From contig NZ_JACSCY010000001.1 in assembly GCF_014333615.1 (NCBI RefSeq), forward strand, positions 372,001 through 436,000: DNA of 64,000 bases. Reading direction: 5' to 3'. Of the stretch, positions 17,742 through 26,197 are shown one piece after another. Origin of the DNA: Hymenobacter citatus. GTDB lineage: Bacteria; Bacteroidota; Bacteroidia; Cytophagales; Hymenobacteraceae. Both the position numbers and the translations under genes were made by a program. Numbering within the stretch: position 1 is the stretch's first letter; each line of letters begins with the position of its first letter. Below the pieces are notes generated by a model. That model made no database searches and was not told where the DNA came from. It saw only the letters and a list, made by a program, of their open reading frames with translations.

Positions 17742-18404
17742 TTACTGCATCATCACCCGGAACTTCCACACGTGCTTATCAAGCGTATAGCTCAGCTCCT
17801 GCAACAGGTTGGAGGTGGTTTCGTCTACTTTGCCCAGGTGCTCGATGCGCTGACGGACGCGCTTGGCCACAGTGTTGAGGCGTTCCGTCATGAGGATCAG
17901 CACCTGCTGGTCGGAGAGGTAGCCGCTGGGGTAGCCGTCGAGGTTGGCGGTGGCGGCTACCACGCCGGTGCGGCCGTCGATGGGGTGGCCCACTTCCAGC
18001 ACGCGCTCGGCCAAAATATCAGTGTATTTCAGGTAGGCGTCGGCATTTTCCTGCAATTGCTCGTGCAGGGAAAGGTAGAGCGGACCGCGCAGATTCCAGT
18101 GGCTTTGCTTGGAATCATGGTACAGCTCCAGTAGCTCCACCACGGTGGCCTCCAGGTCGTCGGTAATGGGTTGACGCTTGTCGGCTTCGGCCGGAATCAG
18201 AGCGTCGGCGGCGGGGTTGCGGTAGTCGAGCTTGCCGTTGGTGGCGCCAGGCGGGGTAGGGGTGGTGTTGGGCGCGGTGGCGTTGTTGTTGGTGGTGGGT
18301 AGGGGCGTGGTGTTCTGCGCGTTGGAGCGGCGCTGGGCCTCGGCGTGCGGGGCGGCTAGTAGCGTAAGCAGGGCGGCCGCAGTGGCCAGTAGGTAGTTCT
18401 TCAT
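17742..18404 (-). CDS. Dps/ferritin-like protein with signal peptide
   Basis: Dps-type ferritin-fold protein of 220 residues, about 60 longer than cytosolic Dps. The extra N-terminus is a signal peptide (MKNYLLATAAALLTLLAAPH, ending AEA) and a low-complexity Thr/Asn/Pro linker (about 25-57). The ferritin core has the ferroxidase block SKQSHWNLRGPLYLSLHEQ and YTDILAERVLEVGHPIDGR. Cytosolic Dps binds DNA and oxidises Fe2+ with peroxide; an exported version could detoxify iron or peroxide in the periplasm. It lies just upstream of the thioredoxin/ApbE set on the same strand, separated by palindromes. Confidence 0.88.
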   Translation of the reverse strand: MKNYLLATAAALLTLLAAPHAEAQRRSNAQNTTPLPTTNNNATAPNTTPTPPGATNGKLDYRNPAADALIPAEADKRQPITDDLEATVVELLELYHDSKQSHWNLRGPLYLSLHEQLQENADAYLKYTDILAERVLEVGHPIDGRTGVVAATANLDGYPSGYLSDQQVLILMTERLNTVAKRVRQRIEHLGKVDETTSNLLQELSYTLDKHVWKFRVMMQ

Positions 18405-18430
18405 GAGAAAGAGAAGGGTAGGAGAATAGG

Positions 18431-18482
18431 ACAGGGAACCGCCCGCCGGCTGGCGTAGCGCGCTGCCCGGCGGGTAGTCCTG
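18431..18482. repeat. GC-rich hairpin between divergent dps-like and response regulator genes
   Basis: Core arms CCCGCCGG (18442-18449) and CCGGCGGG (18467-18474), with outer pairing ACAGG/CCTGT. It lies about 40 bases upstream of the leftward dps-like start and 150 bases upstream of the rightward regulator gene, so it could influence either promoter. Confidence 0.4.
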
Positions 18483-18632
18483 TAACGGGAGTAAATCTTA
18501 GGATTCACTTAAAAAGCCGTTAAGAATTGCTTAAGAAGCGCCTTCTGCGGAGCTTCCGGGTATCAAATGGTCTACCCCTGCGTTAGAACCAACACGGATA
18601 TAGCTGCCCTCATCTCATTCCATCCAACTGCC

Positions 18633-19310
18633 ATGCACCATCTATTGCTGATCGAGGACGAGCCCGGCATTGCCCGGTTTCTGCGGCAGGGGCTGGAGGA
18701 AGAAGCCTACACCGTAGATGTGGCCGACACCGGCACGGCCGGCCTGGCGCAAGCACTGGCCGGCACCCACGATTTGCTGCTGATCGACTGGATGCTGCCC
18801 GGCCTCACGGGCCTGGAAGTGTGTCGGCAGCTGCGCGCCCAGCATATCCCTACCCCCGTGATTTTCCTGACGGCCAAAGACACCGTGCAGGACACCATTG
18901 CGGGCTTGCAGGCCGGCGCCAACGACTACATCAAAAAGCCGTTCCATTTCGAGGAGCTGCTGGAACGCATCCGGGTGCAGCTGCGGCCGCCGGCCAACGA
19001 GGTAGCCGAGTGCTACTCGGTAGGCAGCATCGTGCTGAACGTAACCACCCACCAGGTGCACAAAAACGGAGAGGAAATTGCCCTCACGCAGAAAGAGTTT
19101 GCCCTGCTTGAGTACTTGCTGCGCCACAAAGACAAGGTATGCCGCCGCCAAAGCATCATCGAAAACGTGTGGGATATTCACTTCGAATACAACACCGGCG
19201 TAATTGACGTGTATATCAATTCGCTACGCAAAAAGCTGAAAATCAGCAAAGAAGAGGACTATCTGCAAACCATCCGGGGCATCGGCTACATAGCCCGCGA
19301 CGGGAGGTGA
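18633..19310 (+). CDS. OmpR-family response regulator
   Basis: Two-component DNA-binding regulator of 225 residues. The receiver domain (1-120) has the acidic pair in LLIEDEPG, the phospho-acceptor Asp52 in LLIDWMLPG, the Thr/Ser site FLTAKD and Lys in YIKKPFHFEE. The C-terminal winged helix (about 130-225) has LTQKEFALLEYLLRHKD and IDVYINSLRKKL. The frame opens 22 codons earlier, but the receiver fold starts at MHHLLLIEDE. The cognate kinase gene follows after a 309-base block of palindromes, an unusual gap for such a pair. Confidence 0.95.
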   Translation: MHHLLLIEDEPGIARFLRQGLEEEAYTVDVADTGTAGLAQALAGTHDLLLIDWMLPGLTGLEVCRQLRAQHIPTPVIFLTAKDTVQDTIAGLQAGANDYIKKPFHFEELLERIRVQLRPPANEVAECYSVGSIVLNVTTHQVHKNGEEIALTQKEFALLEYLLRHKDKVCRRQSIIENVWDIHFEYNTGVIDVYINSLRKKLKISKEEDYLQTIRGIGYIARDGR

Positions 19311-19619
19311 GATGGTGAGTAGTGAGATGGTGAGTAGTGAGATGGTGAAATGGTGAGTGGTGAGTGGTGAGTGAAAATACGTCTGTCATCCTGAGCTTGC
19401 GAAGGACCTTCTCACGTCAGCACGATATTCGTATCAACGACTCGTTCTCACGTGAGAACGAGTCGTTGATACGGGCGTTATCTTAAGCGCAGCGAAGGAC
19501 CTTATCACACTTGAACGACAGGCGTAACAACGACTCGTTCTCACGTGAGAAGGTCCTTCGCAAGCTCAGGATGACAGAACATAAAACTCACAATTTCACA
19601 ACCTCACCATTTCACCGCC
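19311..19619. repeat. Nested palindromes with GTGA-repeat flanks between regulator and kinase genes
   Basis: Directly after the regulator stop come about eight degenerate copies of GTGAGTAGTGAGATG-like units (19313-19373). Then outer arms 19382-19417 and 19543-19578 (36 bases, exact reverse complements, GTCATCCTGAG family) enclose a perfect 42-base palindrome with no loop (19431-19472, centre CTCACGTGAG). The complement of the flank repeat (CACAATTTCACAACCTCACC-like, about 19587-19618) then runs up to the kinase ATG. It looks like one palindrome of the family inserted in another. Confidence 0.9.
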
Positions 19620-21020
19620 ATGCCGCTACCCTTCAAAAACCGGATTGCGCTGCACTATGTGCTGGTGACGGCGGCGCTGGTGGCAGCGGCGTACCTGGTG
19701 GTGTTTGGGGTGGTGCGGCACCGGGTCTATACCGATCTGGACGCCAATTTGCGTTTTGAGGTGGCCAAGCACCGGCAGGAGCTGAGTATTGCCCGCACCG
19801 GCATCACGTTTACGCACCGGGGCGAGTGGGAGGAGCGCGAGCATCAGGAAGTGGAAGTCGACCCGGTGTTCATTCAGATAAACGACCCTGGCGGGCGGCT
19901 GCTGGACCGCTCGCCCAACCTCAAGGCCGATCAGCTGGTGTTCGATGCCACGCACGACGGCCGGGCGCCGCTGAACTTTGTGCTGCGCGGCAAGGCCATC
20001 CGGCAGATTCAGGTGCCTATTGTGGAGGCCGGCAGCACAGTGGGCTATCTGCTGGCTGCCATTTCCTTGGAGGCTGCTCAGCACGTGTTGAGTAGCCTGG
20101 AAACCGCGTTGCTGCTCTCGTTTCCGGTGGTGCTGCTGGGGCTGTTTAGCAGTGCGCGCCTGCTGGCCGGGCGCAGCATAGCGCCGGTGGTGCAGATAAC
20201 GGCTACCACCAACCGCATCACGCAGAGCAACTTAGCCGAGCGCATTGCCCTACCCCCGCGCCCCGACGAGCTGCACACGCTGGCCACGGCCATCAACGGC
20301 CTGCTGCACCGCGTAGAGCAGGCGGTGGAGCGCGAAAAGCAGTTCACCGCCGATGCTTCGCACGAGCTGCGCACGCCCCTGGCCGTGCTGCGGGGCACGC
20401 TGGAAGTGCTCATTCGCAAGCCCCGTCGCCCCGACGAGTACGTGACCAGCATTTCGCTGGGCATTCTGGAAATTGACCGGCTGACGCACCTGGTAGATCA
20501 GCTGCTGCTGCTGGCCCGGTTCGAGAACCACGCCAAAAGCTTGAACCGGCAGGAAATTGCGCTGCCGGCAGCCCTGCACGATGTGCTGTACCGCCTGCGC
20601 ACCGACCTGCACGCCCGCAACATCCGGGTGGATGTGCAGGACAACCACGCCGCCCCCATCGTGACCGACCCCTACCTGCTGGACCTGATTCTGGACAATC
20701 TGCTGAGCAATGCCGTAAAGTATTCATTGGCCGACACCGCCATTGTGGTGCGCCTGGGCTGCGTGGCGAGGCAGCTCACGTGTGCCATTCAGGATCAGGG
20801 GGTAGGCATCCGACCGGAGGAACTAGACCGGATTTTTGACCCGCTCTACCGTTCCGATGCGCTGGCGCACCGCAAAATAGGCGGCACCGGCTTGGGGCTC
20901 TCCATTGTGGCCAAAGCCTGCGCACTGTTAGATATCAAGCTAACGGTACACAGCGTGTTGGGCCAAGGCTCAACATTCACGCTCCAATTTCCGAAACAGC
21001 CTCCGGCGCCGGTTGCATAA
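19620..21020 (+). CDS. Membrane sensor histidine kinase (HAMP-HisKA-HATPase)
   Basis: Inner-membrane kinase of 466 residues. A transmembrane helix at about 10-30 (LHYVLVTAALVAAAYLVVFG) is followed by a periplasmic domain of about 120 residues, a second helix near 155-180 (LETALLLSFPVVLLGLFSS), HAMP, then HisKA with the phosphorylated His in FTADASHELRTPLAVL, and the ATPase domain (LDNLLSNAVKYS, DQGVGI, GGTGLGLSIV). It should partner the OmpR-type regulator just upstream. The ATG directly abuts the repeat block, so translation initiation may be affected by that structure. Confidence 0.95.
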   Translation: MPLPFKNRIALHYVLVTAALVAAAYLVVFGVVRHRVYTDLDANLRFEVAKHRQELSIARTGITFTHRGEWEEREHQEVEVDPVFIQINDPGGRLLDRSPNLKADQLVFDATHDGRAPLNFVLRGKAIRQIQVPIVEAGSTVGYLLAAISLEAAQHVLSSLETALLLSFPVVLLGLFSSARLLAGRSIAPVVQITATTNRITQSNLAERIALPPRPDELHTLATAINGLLHRVEQAVEREKQFTADASHELRTPLAVLRGTLEVLIRKPRRPDEYVTSISLGILEIDRLTHLVDQLLLLARFENHAKSLNRQEIALPAALHDVLYRLRTDLHARNIRVDVQDNHAAPIVTDPYLLDLILDNLLSNAVKYSLADTAIVVRLGCVARQLTCAIQDQGVGIRPEELDRIFDPLYRSDALAHRKIGGTGLGLSIVAKACALLDIKLTVHSVLGQGSTFTLQFPKQPPAPVA

Positions 21021-21031
21021 ATACGTGGGGG

Positions 21032-21310
21032 CTACCCTACCTGTCGGGATATATCCAGCAGCTCAAAGCCTTCTTCGCGCAGAGCCAAACGAATATCGTC
21101 CGTGCCGGGTGTTTCGGCGTGGACGGTGGCTACCTCGGCCCGGCCCGGCGTGCCCGCTTCAATCTGGTCGACAATGAGGGTGAGGGCCGTGAGGGCAGCG
21201 CGGGCGCGGCCCACGGCTTGCTCATCGCTCAGGTTGTCGATGGTAAGTGAGTAACGGATGAGCTGCGATACGTCAGAGGTGGAGTCGGAGGAAGTCATGA
21301 GCAAGGGCAT
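21032..21310 (-). CDS. Small hypothetical protein, possibly HMA-like fold without cysteines
   Basis: A protein of 92 residues (88 if the second ATG at 21298 is used). I do not recognise a family with certainty. The pattern RYSLTIDNLSDEQAVGRARA, then LIVDQIEAGTPGRAEVATVH, then IRLALREEGFELLDI suggests the beta-alpha-beta-beta-alpha-beta order of heavy-metal-associated domains, but the CxxC metal site is absent. It is convergent with the kinase gene, with only 11 bases between the stops. Function unknown. Confidence 0.65.
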   Translation of the reverse strand: MPLLMTSSDSTSDVSQLIRYSLTIDNLSDEQAVGRARAALTALTLIVDQIEAGTPGRAEVATVHAETPGTDDIRLALREEGFELLDISRQVG

Positions 21311-21361
21311 TTGATGGGAACTACCTCGTTGTACGCTAGCCAGGCTCGGAAGGGTAGCTTT

Positions 21362-21967
21362 TTAGTATATAGTCGTTGCTGGTCTTCGCCCTGCCCAGCG
21401 CCAACCCGTTTGCACCACCAGGTAGCGTGCCCCCTCTTCTGTCGTATAGAAATGGTGAAAGCGCTTTAATGCCCATGCAGGCCAGCCTAGTGGGTGGTCG
21501 TCCTCTGCTATCAACTCTTCCCAGCGGTGGGGCTGCCAAATAAGGCGCTCGGCACCCGGTAGTTGTTGATACTCTAGGGGTAGGGGTGGCCCATCGACTA
21601 CCGGTTCATCATCCATATCCTGATACCATGTTACTCGCTCGCGTCTGCCCCACACTACCTGCGAATTGTGCGCAAAGTCTGGCGCAACCAGCCAGATGGT
21701 TAGGTAATATTCGTGGGCTCGTGCCTGTGTCTGCTTTTCCCAATCGAAAAAGGTGTTGAGTAGGTGCGCTACTGCCATCTGCCGTATCCGTTGGGGTGGT
21801 TGACGCCCTTCCCGGAAATAATGCCAGTGCCAGGGCCCCAGGCCTAGTTTTTCGACATAGTAATGATAGTCCGTTATGGCTTCAGCAGGTAGTACTGCTG
21901 GGGTAGATTGTAGGCTATCAATGTTCCGAACATGCCGGCGCGCCCCGCGTATTTTCTTCACAAACAA
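21362..21967 (-). CDS. Hypothetical protein rich in Trp, His and Tyr
   Basis: A predicted soluble protein of about 200 residues with no signal peptide and no domain I can name. It is unusually aromatic (HYYVEKLGLGPWHWHYFREG; GWPAWALKRFHHFYTTEEGA). The first ATG in frame lies well inside the sequence, so translation would need TTG at 21967 or GTG at 21961. The long open frame with the GC pattern of neighbouring genes supports a real gene, but the start is uncertain. Confidence 0.6.
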   Translation of the reverse strand: MFVKKIRGARRHVRNIDSLQSTPAVLPAEAITDYHYYVEKLGLGPWHWHYFREGRQPPQRIRQMAVAHLLNTFFDWEKQTQARAHEYYLTIWLVAPDFAHNSQVVWGRRERVTWYQDMDDEPVVDGPPLPLEYQQLPGAERLIWQPHRWEELIAEDDHPLGWPAWALKRFHHFYTTEEGARYLVVQTGWRWAGRRPATTIY

Positions 21968-22053
21968 GCTGTTTATCCCGTGATGTCATCTAATACTTGC
22001 TAAAATACTATATCTTTACTAAATAACTATAGCTTACCTCTTCAGCAACGCCA

Positions 22054-22476
22054 ATGTCAGCCCCCGTTTGCCCCAAGTGCAATTCTCCCGAAGCCACCAA
22101 AAGCGGCGTAATTGATGGCCGGCAGCGGTTTAAATGTAAAAACTGCGGCTACCACTACACCGTAGCCAAGGTAGGGAAGGAGATAAATTCTTACTACGTC
22201 ATCAAAGCGCTGCAACTGTATATTGAGGGCGTGAGCTACCGTGAAATTGAGCGTCTGCTGGGCGTGAGTCACGTGAGTGTAATGAACTGGGTGAAGAAAT
22301 ACGGCGTGAAAGCCCCCCGCCAAACGGACTATCATCCTACCTACAAAATTCTCAATCAAAAGGAATTAGCAGAGTTTTTTCAGAATCCGGCCAACGTGCA
22401 GGGAGCCGGCCTGGTAGTCACGGAACTGGGCGATAAGTACATGATGATACGGTGGGAGCGGTTTAAGCAAGGGTAG
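22054..22476 (+). CDS. InsA-like zinc-ribbon and helix-turn-helix protein (IS1-type DNA-binding domain, stand-alone)
   Basis: A 140-residue protein with an N-terminal four-cysteine zinc ribbon (CPKC at 6-9, CKNC near 31-34, in the pattern RQRFKCKNCGYHYTV) and a helix-turn-helix (GVSYREIERLLGVSHVSVMN), as in InsA of IS1-type elements. The C-terminal 50 residues (ELAEFFQNPANVQGAGLVVTE) are not part of a transposase. No DDE catalytic gene and no terminal inverted repeats are visible around it. It therefore looks like a domesticated DNA-binding protein. It lies 136 bases upstream of the porin gene on the same strand and may regulate it, which is inference. Confidence 0.8.
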   Translation: MSAPVCPKCNSPEATKSGVIDGRQRFKCKNCGYHYTVAKVGKEINSYYVIKALQLYIEGVSYREIERLLGVSHVSVMNWVKKYGVKAPRQTDYHPTYKILNQKELAEFFQNPANVQGAGLVVTELGDKYMMIRWERFKQG

Positions 22477-22612
22477 AGCTATAGGGTTAGCAGAACGACA
22501 GCACTGCGGCGGATTCAATAGGAGGGTTTTGCTATTTAGTTGTGTCAGATTGATCTGCTGATAGGAGCCAGGCAAACTGCTTGTAGCTCTACCCTCACCC
22601 CATCCCACCCCT

Positions 22613-24166
22613 ATGCGCCCCTCTCGCTACGCATTGCTTACTGGTGCTTTGCTGACTGCTGCCGCGGCCTCAGCTCAAGTACAACCTCCTCCTGCCGGTG
22701 GTCAGGCCCCGCCGCCCGCCGCACCCACGCCGCCCCCCGCCCCGCCGGCACCTGCTAAGTCGGCCCCCTACGGTGCTGGCCTGAAGGTGAATCTTTCCCC
22801 CGATGGCTCGAAGTACATCCGCTTCCTGACCTGGCACCAGGTCTACACTCGTTACACCGAAAATAATGCAGGAACCCTGCGGGCACCGGGCAAAACGCAG
22901 AAAGGGCAGGTTGATTTCGGTCTGCGTCGCTCCCGTCTCGTCATTCTGGCCCAACTGAACCCGCGTTTCGTGATTTACACGCACATGGGCATCAACAACC
23001 AGAATGCGGTGGGAGGGGGCCTCACTCCAACAACCGACGGCAAAAAGCCTCAGTTCTTCATTCATGAGGCCGTGACCGAGTACAAGGTGAATAAGTACCT
23101 GAGCCTGGGAGGTGGCCTTCATTACCTCAACGGCATCTCGCGGATAACCAGCGCCAGCACAACCAGCATTCTGCCGATGGATCTGCCGCTGACCAACTTC
23201 CCAACTATTGAGGCCACTGACCAGTTTGCCCGGTGGCTGGGCGTGTATGCGAAAGGCCGCGTTGGCAAGCTCGACTACCGCTTCTCGGTCAGCGACCCGT
23301 TCCTGACGAACCAAACCAGCACTCCGCTGGGCCTGGGTGTCATCACCAATACTAGTTCAACCACAGTGGGTGGGGTAACCACTACCACCACTGTGAACAC
23401 CGGCACCGGCATTGCTACCTATAGCCCGCAAAACACCTCGCATGTGTACCAAGGCTACGTGAGTTACAATTTCCTGGAGCCGGAGGCCAACCTGCTGCCC
23501 TACTTCACGGGTACCTACTTGGGCACCAAGCGGGTGTTCAGCATAGGGGCGGGCTTCCTGTATAATAAGGATGCCATGTACTCGCGCGGCACCGATAGTC
23601 GCGTCACATACACCTCGCTACCCTCTACCGCCGACCAGTTTGCTAACATCCCAACGCGCAAGCATGATATAGCTATGTTCGGGGTTGATGCTTTCTATGA
23701 TGTGCCCCTGGATACAGCCTCGCGTACGGCCCTAACCCTGTATGGTGTGTACTACAACTATAACATGGGCCCCAACCACGTCCGCTTCATTGGGCCTGAA
23801 AACCCCGGGTATGGTGCGGCGCCCACCCGCGGCAACGCGGTGCCACAGTCGGGTACGGGCAATTCCTTCTACGGGCAGGTAGGCTACCTGCTGCCGCAAA
23901 AGCTGCTGGGACCCAAGGCTCGCCTGCAACCCTACGTGGCCTACCTGCACAGCGACTACGAAGGGCTACACTACGCCAACGGCGACACCAAAGCCGTGAA
24001 TGTGTACGATGCCGGCGTGAACGTGCTGCTGGATGGCCACAACGCGAAAGTAACGCTCAACTACCGCGCCCGCCCTGACTTTGAAGGCTACGTGCCCACC
24101 ACAGGCAACTTCAACCGGCTCGACTACAAGCCGGAAATCACCCTGCAAACGCAGATTTTCTTGTAG
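22613..24166 (+). CDS. Outer membrane porin (phosphate-selective porin O/P-like)
   Basis: Exported protein of 517 residues. A signal peptide (ending ASA) is followed by a proline-rich linker (about 24-52, PPPAGGQAPPPAAPTPPPAP) and a beta-barrel of alternating aromatic strands (YIRFLTWHQVYTRYTEN, FGLRRSRLVILAQLNPRFV), ending in LQTQIFL, a typical outer-membrane C-terminus with a terminal hydrophobic residue. The solute is unknown. The next gene downstream is an MHS-type inner-membrane symporter, so the two may form an uptake route for the same organic acid. Confidence 0.85.
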   Translation: MRPSRYALLTGALLTAAAASAQVQPPPAGGQAPPPAAPTPPPAPPAPAKSAPYGAGLKVNLSPDGSKYIRFLTWHQVYTRYTENNAGTLRAPGKTQKGQVDFGLRRSRLVILAQLNPRFVIYTHMGINNQNAVGGGLTPTTDGKKPQFFIHEAVTEYKVNKYLSLGGGLHYLNGISRITSASTTSILPMDLPLTNFPTIEATDQFARWLGVYAKGRVGKLDYRFSVSDPFLTNQTSTPLGLGVITNTSSTTVGGVTTTTTVNTGTGIATYSPQNTSHVYQGYVSYNFLEPEANLLPYFTGTYLGTKRVFSIGAGFLYNKDAMYSRGTDSRVTYTSLPSTADQFANIPTRKHDIAMFGVDAFYDVPLDTASRTALTLYGVYYNYNMGPNHVRFIGPENPGYGAAPTRGNAVPQSGTGNSFYGQVGYLLPQKLLGPKARLQPYVAYLHSDYEGLHYANGDTKAVNVYDAGVNVLLDGHNAKVTLNYRARPDFEGYVPTTGNFNRLDYKPEITLQTQIFL

Positions 24167-24196
24167 CAAGGTTAGGCATTTCAGCCTACTAAGAAC

Positions 24197-24329
24197 GTCA
24201 TGCTGAGCGGAGTCGAAGCATCTCTACCGCTTCGTTGCAATCATCAGAAATTACGCACGGCAGAGATGCTTCGACAAGCTCAGCATGACAGGTACGACCA
24301 CGCGGGATTTCTCCCGCTGGTCGAAATGA
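24197..24329. repeat. GTCATGCTGAGC palindrome followed by a half copy of the TTTCGACCAGCGGG family
   Basis: Arms 24197-24225 and 24262-24289 (core GAAGCATCTCT) pair with mismatches in the middle. Only 13 bases later, 24303-24329 matches one arm of another family (ATTTCTCCCGCTGGTCGAAATGAC, given here in two parts as ATTTCTCCCGC and TGGTCGAAATGAC) without a partner. The rest of the 346-base gap before the MHS transporter shows no gene. Confidence 0.8.
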
Positions 24330-24512
24330 CAAGTACTACATAACCCGTTTCCCCCTCCGCGCTTACCGGCCGCTTCATCGGCTACCCGCTTACCGCTTAT
24401 TTAATCTGATGATCAGCTGGTTATAGCTGAAATTCGGTTTGAAACAGGAGAGCTACGGCCTGACCGCCGCGCCTTCACCGCTTTAATTTTCCACTAAAAT
24501 TCCCCGTTTTCA

Positions 24513-25997
24513 ATGGAACAAAGCATCAATCCCGGTTACGGCAAGGTGGCCGACGCGCCCCTCGCGCACGACAACAACAACGTCTCTACCAGTACCATCT
24601 GGCAAGTGATTACAGCCTCCTCAGTAGGGACGGTTATCGAGTGGTACGATTTTTACATTTTTGGCTCGCTGGCGGCCATTATTGGGCCAGTGCTATTTGG
24701 GCAGGCGGGTAAGATTGAAGACACGCTGCTGGGCGCCCTGGCCGTGTTTGGGGCGGGCTTTGTGGTGCGGCCGTTTGGCGCTATGTTCTTCGGCCGGCTG
24801 GGTGACATGATCGGGCGCAAGTACACGTTCTTGGTCACGCTGCTGATTATGGGCGGGGCTACCTTTATCACCGGCCTTATTCCCAGCTACGACACCATCG
24901 GCATTGCCGCGCCCGTTATCGTCGTGATTTTGCGCTTGTTGCAGGGTCTGGCCCTGGGCGGCGAGTACGGCGGCGCCACCACCTACGTGGCCGAGTACGC
25001 CCCCGACAAAAAGCGCGGCTACTACACCAGCTTCATCCAAATTACGGCCACTGGCGGCCTCATTCTGAGCATTTCGGTGCTGCTGATTACCCGCAAGATT
25101 GTGGGCGAAGACGCGTTCAAAGAGTGGGGCTGGCGCATTCCGTTCCTGCTGTCGGGCTTCCTGGTAATTGCCTCGTACTACATCCGCCGCAAGCTGCACG
25201 AGTCGCCGCTGTTTGCCAAGGCCAAGGCTACTGGCACCACCAGCAAAAGCCCTCTGCGCGACTCGTTTATGAACCCCGTAAACCGTCGTTTGGTACTCAT
25301 CGCGCTGTTCGGCGTAACCATGGGCCAGGGCGTGATTTTCTACACCAGCCAGTTTCAGGTGTTCACCTTCATGAATTCGGTTCTTAAACTCGATATCGTG
25401 GATTCGAGCATTATCATGGTAGTGTCGATGCTGCTGGCCACGCCGTTGTTCGTGTATTTTGGGTCGCTTTCGGACCGCATCGGCCGCAAGCGCATCATCA
25501 TGACGGGTATGATTTGCGGAGCCCTGTTTACCGCCCCGCTGTTCTACGGTGTGAAGGCCTTTGCCGGTCCGCTCACCGAAATTACGCCCGCCACCGTAGA
25601 CGCCGCCGGCAAGGCTGTGCCCGCTGTGATGAAGGCCCTCACGCCCAACATCCCCGCCATGACGGCCCTGATTTTCTGCCTGGTGCTGTTCGTGACGATG
25701 GTGTACGGACCCATTGCCGCCTACCTCGTGGAACTGTTCCCAACGAAAGTGCGCTACACTTCCTTGTCGGTGCCCTACCATATTGGCAACGGCATCTTCG
25801 GCGGCTTCGTGCCGCTGGTGGCTACCTCCATTGGGGTGTGGGCTGCCGCCCAGCCGATAGGCACCTTTGCTAAGGAACACAGCAGTTTGCTGGGCCTGAT
25901 CTACCCCATCACGGTAGCGTTGATTTGCTTTATTGTGGGCATGATCTACATGAAAGACATCCGCAACGTGCGCCTGATGGACGACGCTGGCGCGTGA
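24513..25997 (+). CDS. MFS transporter, metabolite:H+ symporter (MHS) family
   Basis: Inner-membrane proton symporter of 494 residues with 12 predicted helices. The MHS signature lies in the first helix (SSVGTVIEWYDFYIFGS), and the MFS loop motif is GRLGDMIGRKYTFLV, repeated in the second half as GSLSDRIGRKRIIM. LRLLQGLALGGEYGGATTYVAEYAP is the typical fourth to fifth helix region. Family members carry organic acids such as shikimate, citrate, proline/betaine or dicarboxylates. A C-terminal insert near 350-375 (FAGPLTEITPATVDAAGKA) is unusual and also seen in related proteins with a large loop. The neighbouring acetate genes suggest a carboxylate, but the substrate is not proven. Confidence 0.92.
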   Translation: MEQSINPGYGKVADAPLAHDNNNVSTSTIWQVITASSVGTVIEWYDFYIFGSLAAIIGPVLFGQAGKIEDTLLGALAVFGAGFVVRPFGAMFFGRLGDMIGRKYTFLVTLLIMGGATFITGLIPSYDTIGIAAPVIVVILRLLQGLALGGEYGGATTYVAEYAPDKKRGYYTSFIQITATGGLILSISVLLITRKIVGEDAFKEWGWRIPFLLSGFLVIASYYIRRKLHESPLFAKAKATGTTSKSPLRDSFMNPVNRRLVLIALFGVTMGQGVIFYTSQFQVFTFMNSVLKLDIVDSSIIMVVSMLLATPLFVYFGSLSDRIGRKRIIMTGMICGALFTAPLFYGVKAFAGPLTEITPATVDAAGKAVPAVMKALTPNIPAMTALIFCLVLFVTMVYGPIAAYLVELFPTKVRYTSLSVPYHIGNGIFGGFVPLVATSIGVWAAAQPIGTFAKEHSSLLGLIYPITVALICFIVGMIYMKDIRNVRLMDDAGA

Positions 25998-26041
25998 GTG
26001 CGGGAGTGACGGAATGACCAAGTGACTTTCGAGTCAATGCA

Positions 26042-26076
26042 AAAAGTCCGTCGGGCCGCTGGGTCGGCGGACTTTT
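26042..26076 (+). terminator. Terminator-like hairpin after the MHS transporter gene
   Basis: AAAAGTCCG (26042-26050) pairs with CGGACTTTT (26068-26076) across a 17-base loop and ends in a run of six T. It starts about 45 bases after the transporter stop and fits a factor-independent terminator, possibly active in both directions. Confidence 0.8.
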
Positions 26077-26085
26077 TTGTGGAGT

Positions 26086-26176
26086 TTGTAACGCGAAGCT
26101 CTGCTTCGCGGCCATGAGCGCCGTCTCACCCAACACTCTCGTTCTCGCAGTCGTGAAGCAGAGCTTCGCGTTACAA
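26086..26176. repeat. Palindrome with self-folding arms (GCGAAGCTCTGCTTCGC)
   Basis: Arms 26086-26109 and 26153-26176 are complementary with one mismatch, and the first arm contains a small hairpin of its own (GCGAAGCTCTGCTTCGC). It separates the terminator from the small membrane protein gene. Confidence 0.8.
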
Positions 26177-26197
26177 TTTCAGTTCACTAATCAACCC

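Noticed and set aside
19313..19373. CRISPR array made of the GTGA repeats
   Set aside because: The units are short, degenerate and contiguous, without constant repeats and unique spacers, and no cas genes are near.
22054..22612. Complete IS1-type insertion sequence
   Set aside because: Only the InsA-like DNA-binding part is present; no catalytic partner, no terminal inverted repeats and no target duplication are visible.
24693..26021. Long open frame (442 codons) antisense to the MHS transporter gene
   Set aside because: It mirrors the codon pattern of the real gene, has no recognisable domain and is His/Gly/Arg-rich as expected for antisense frames in GC-rich coding DNA.
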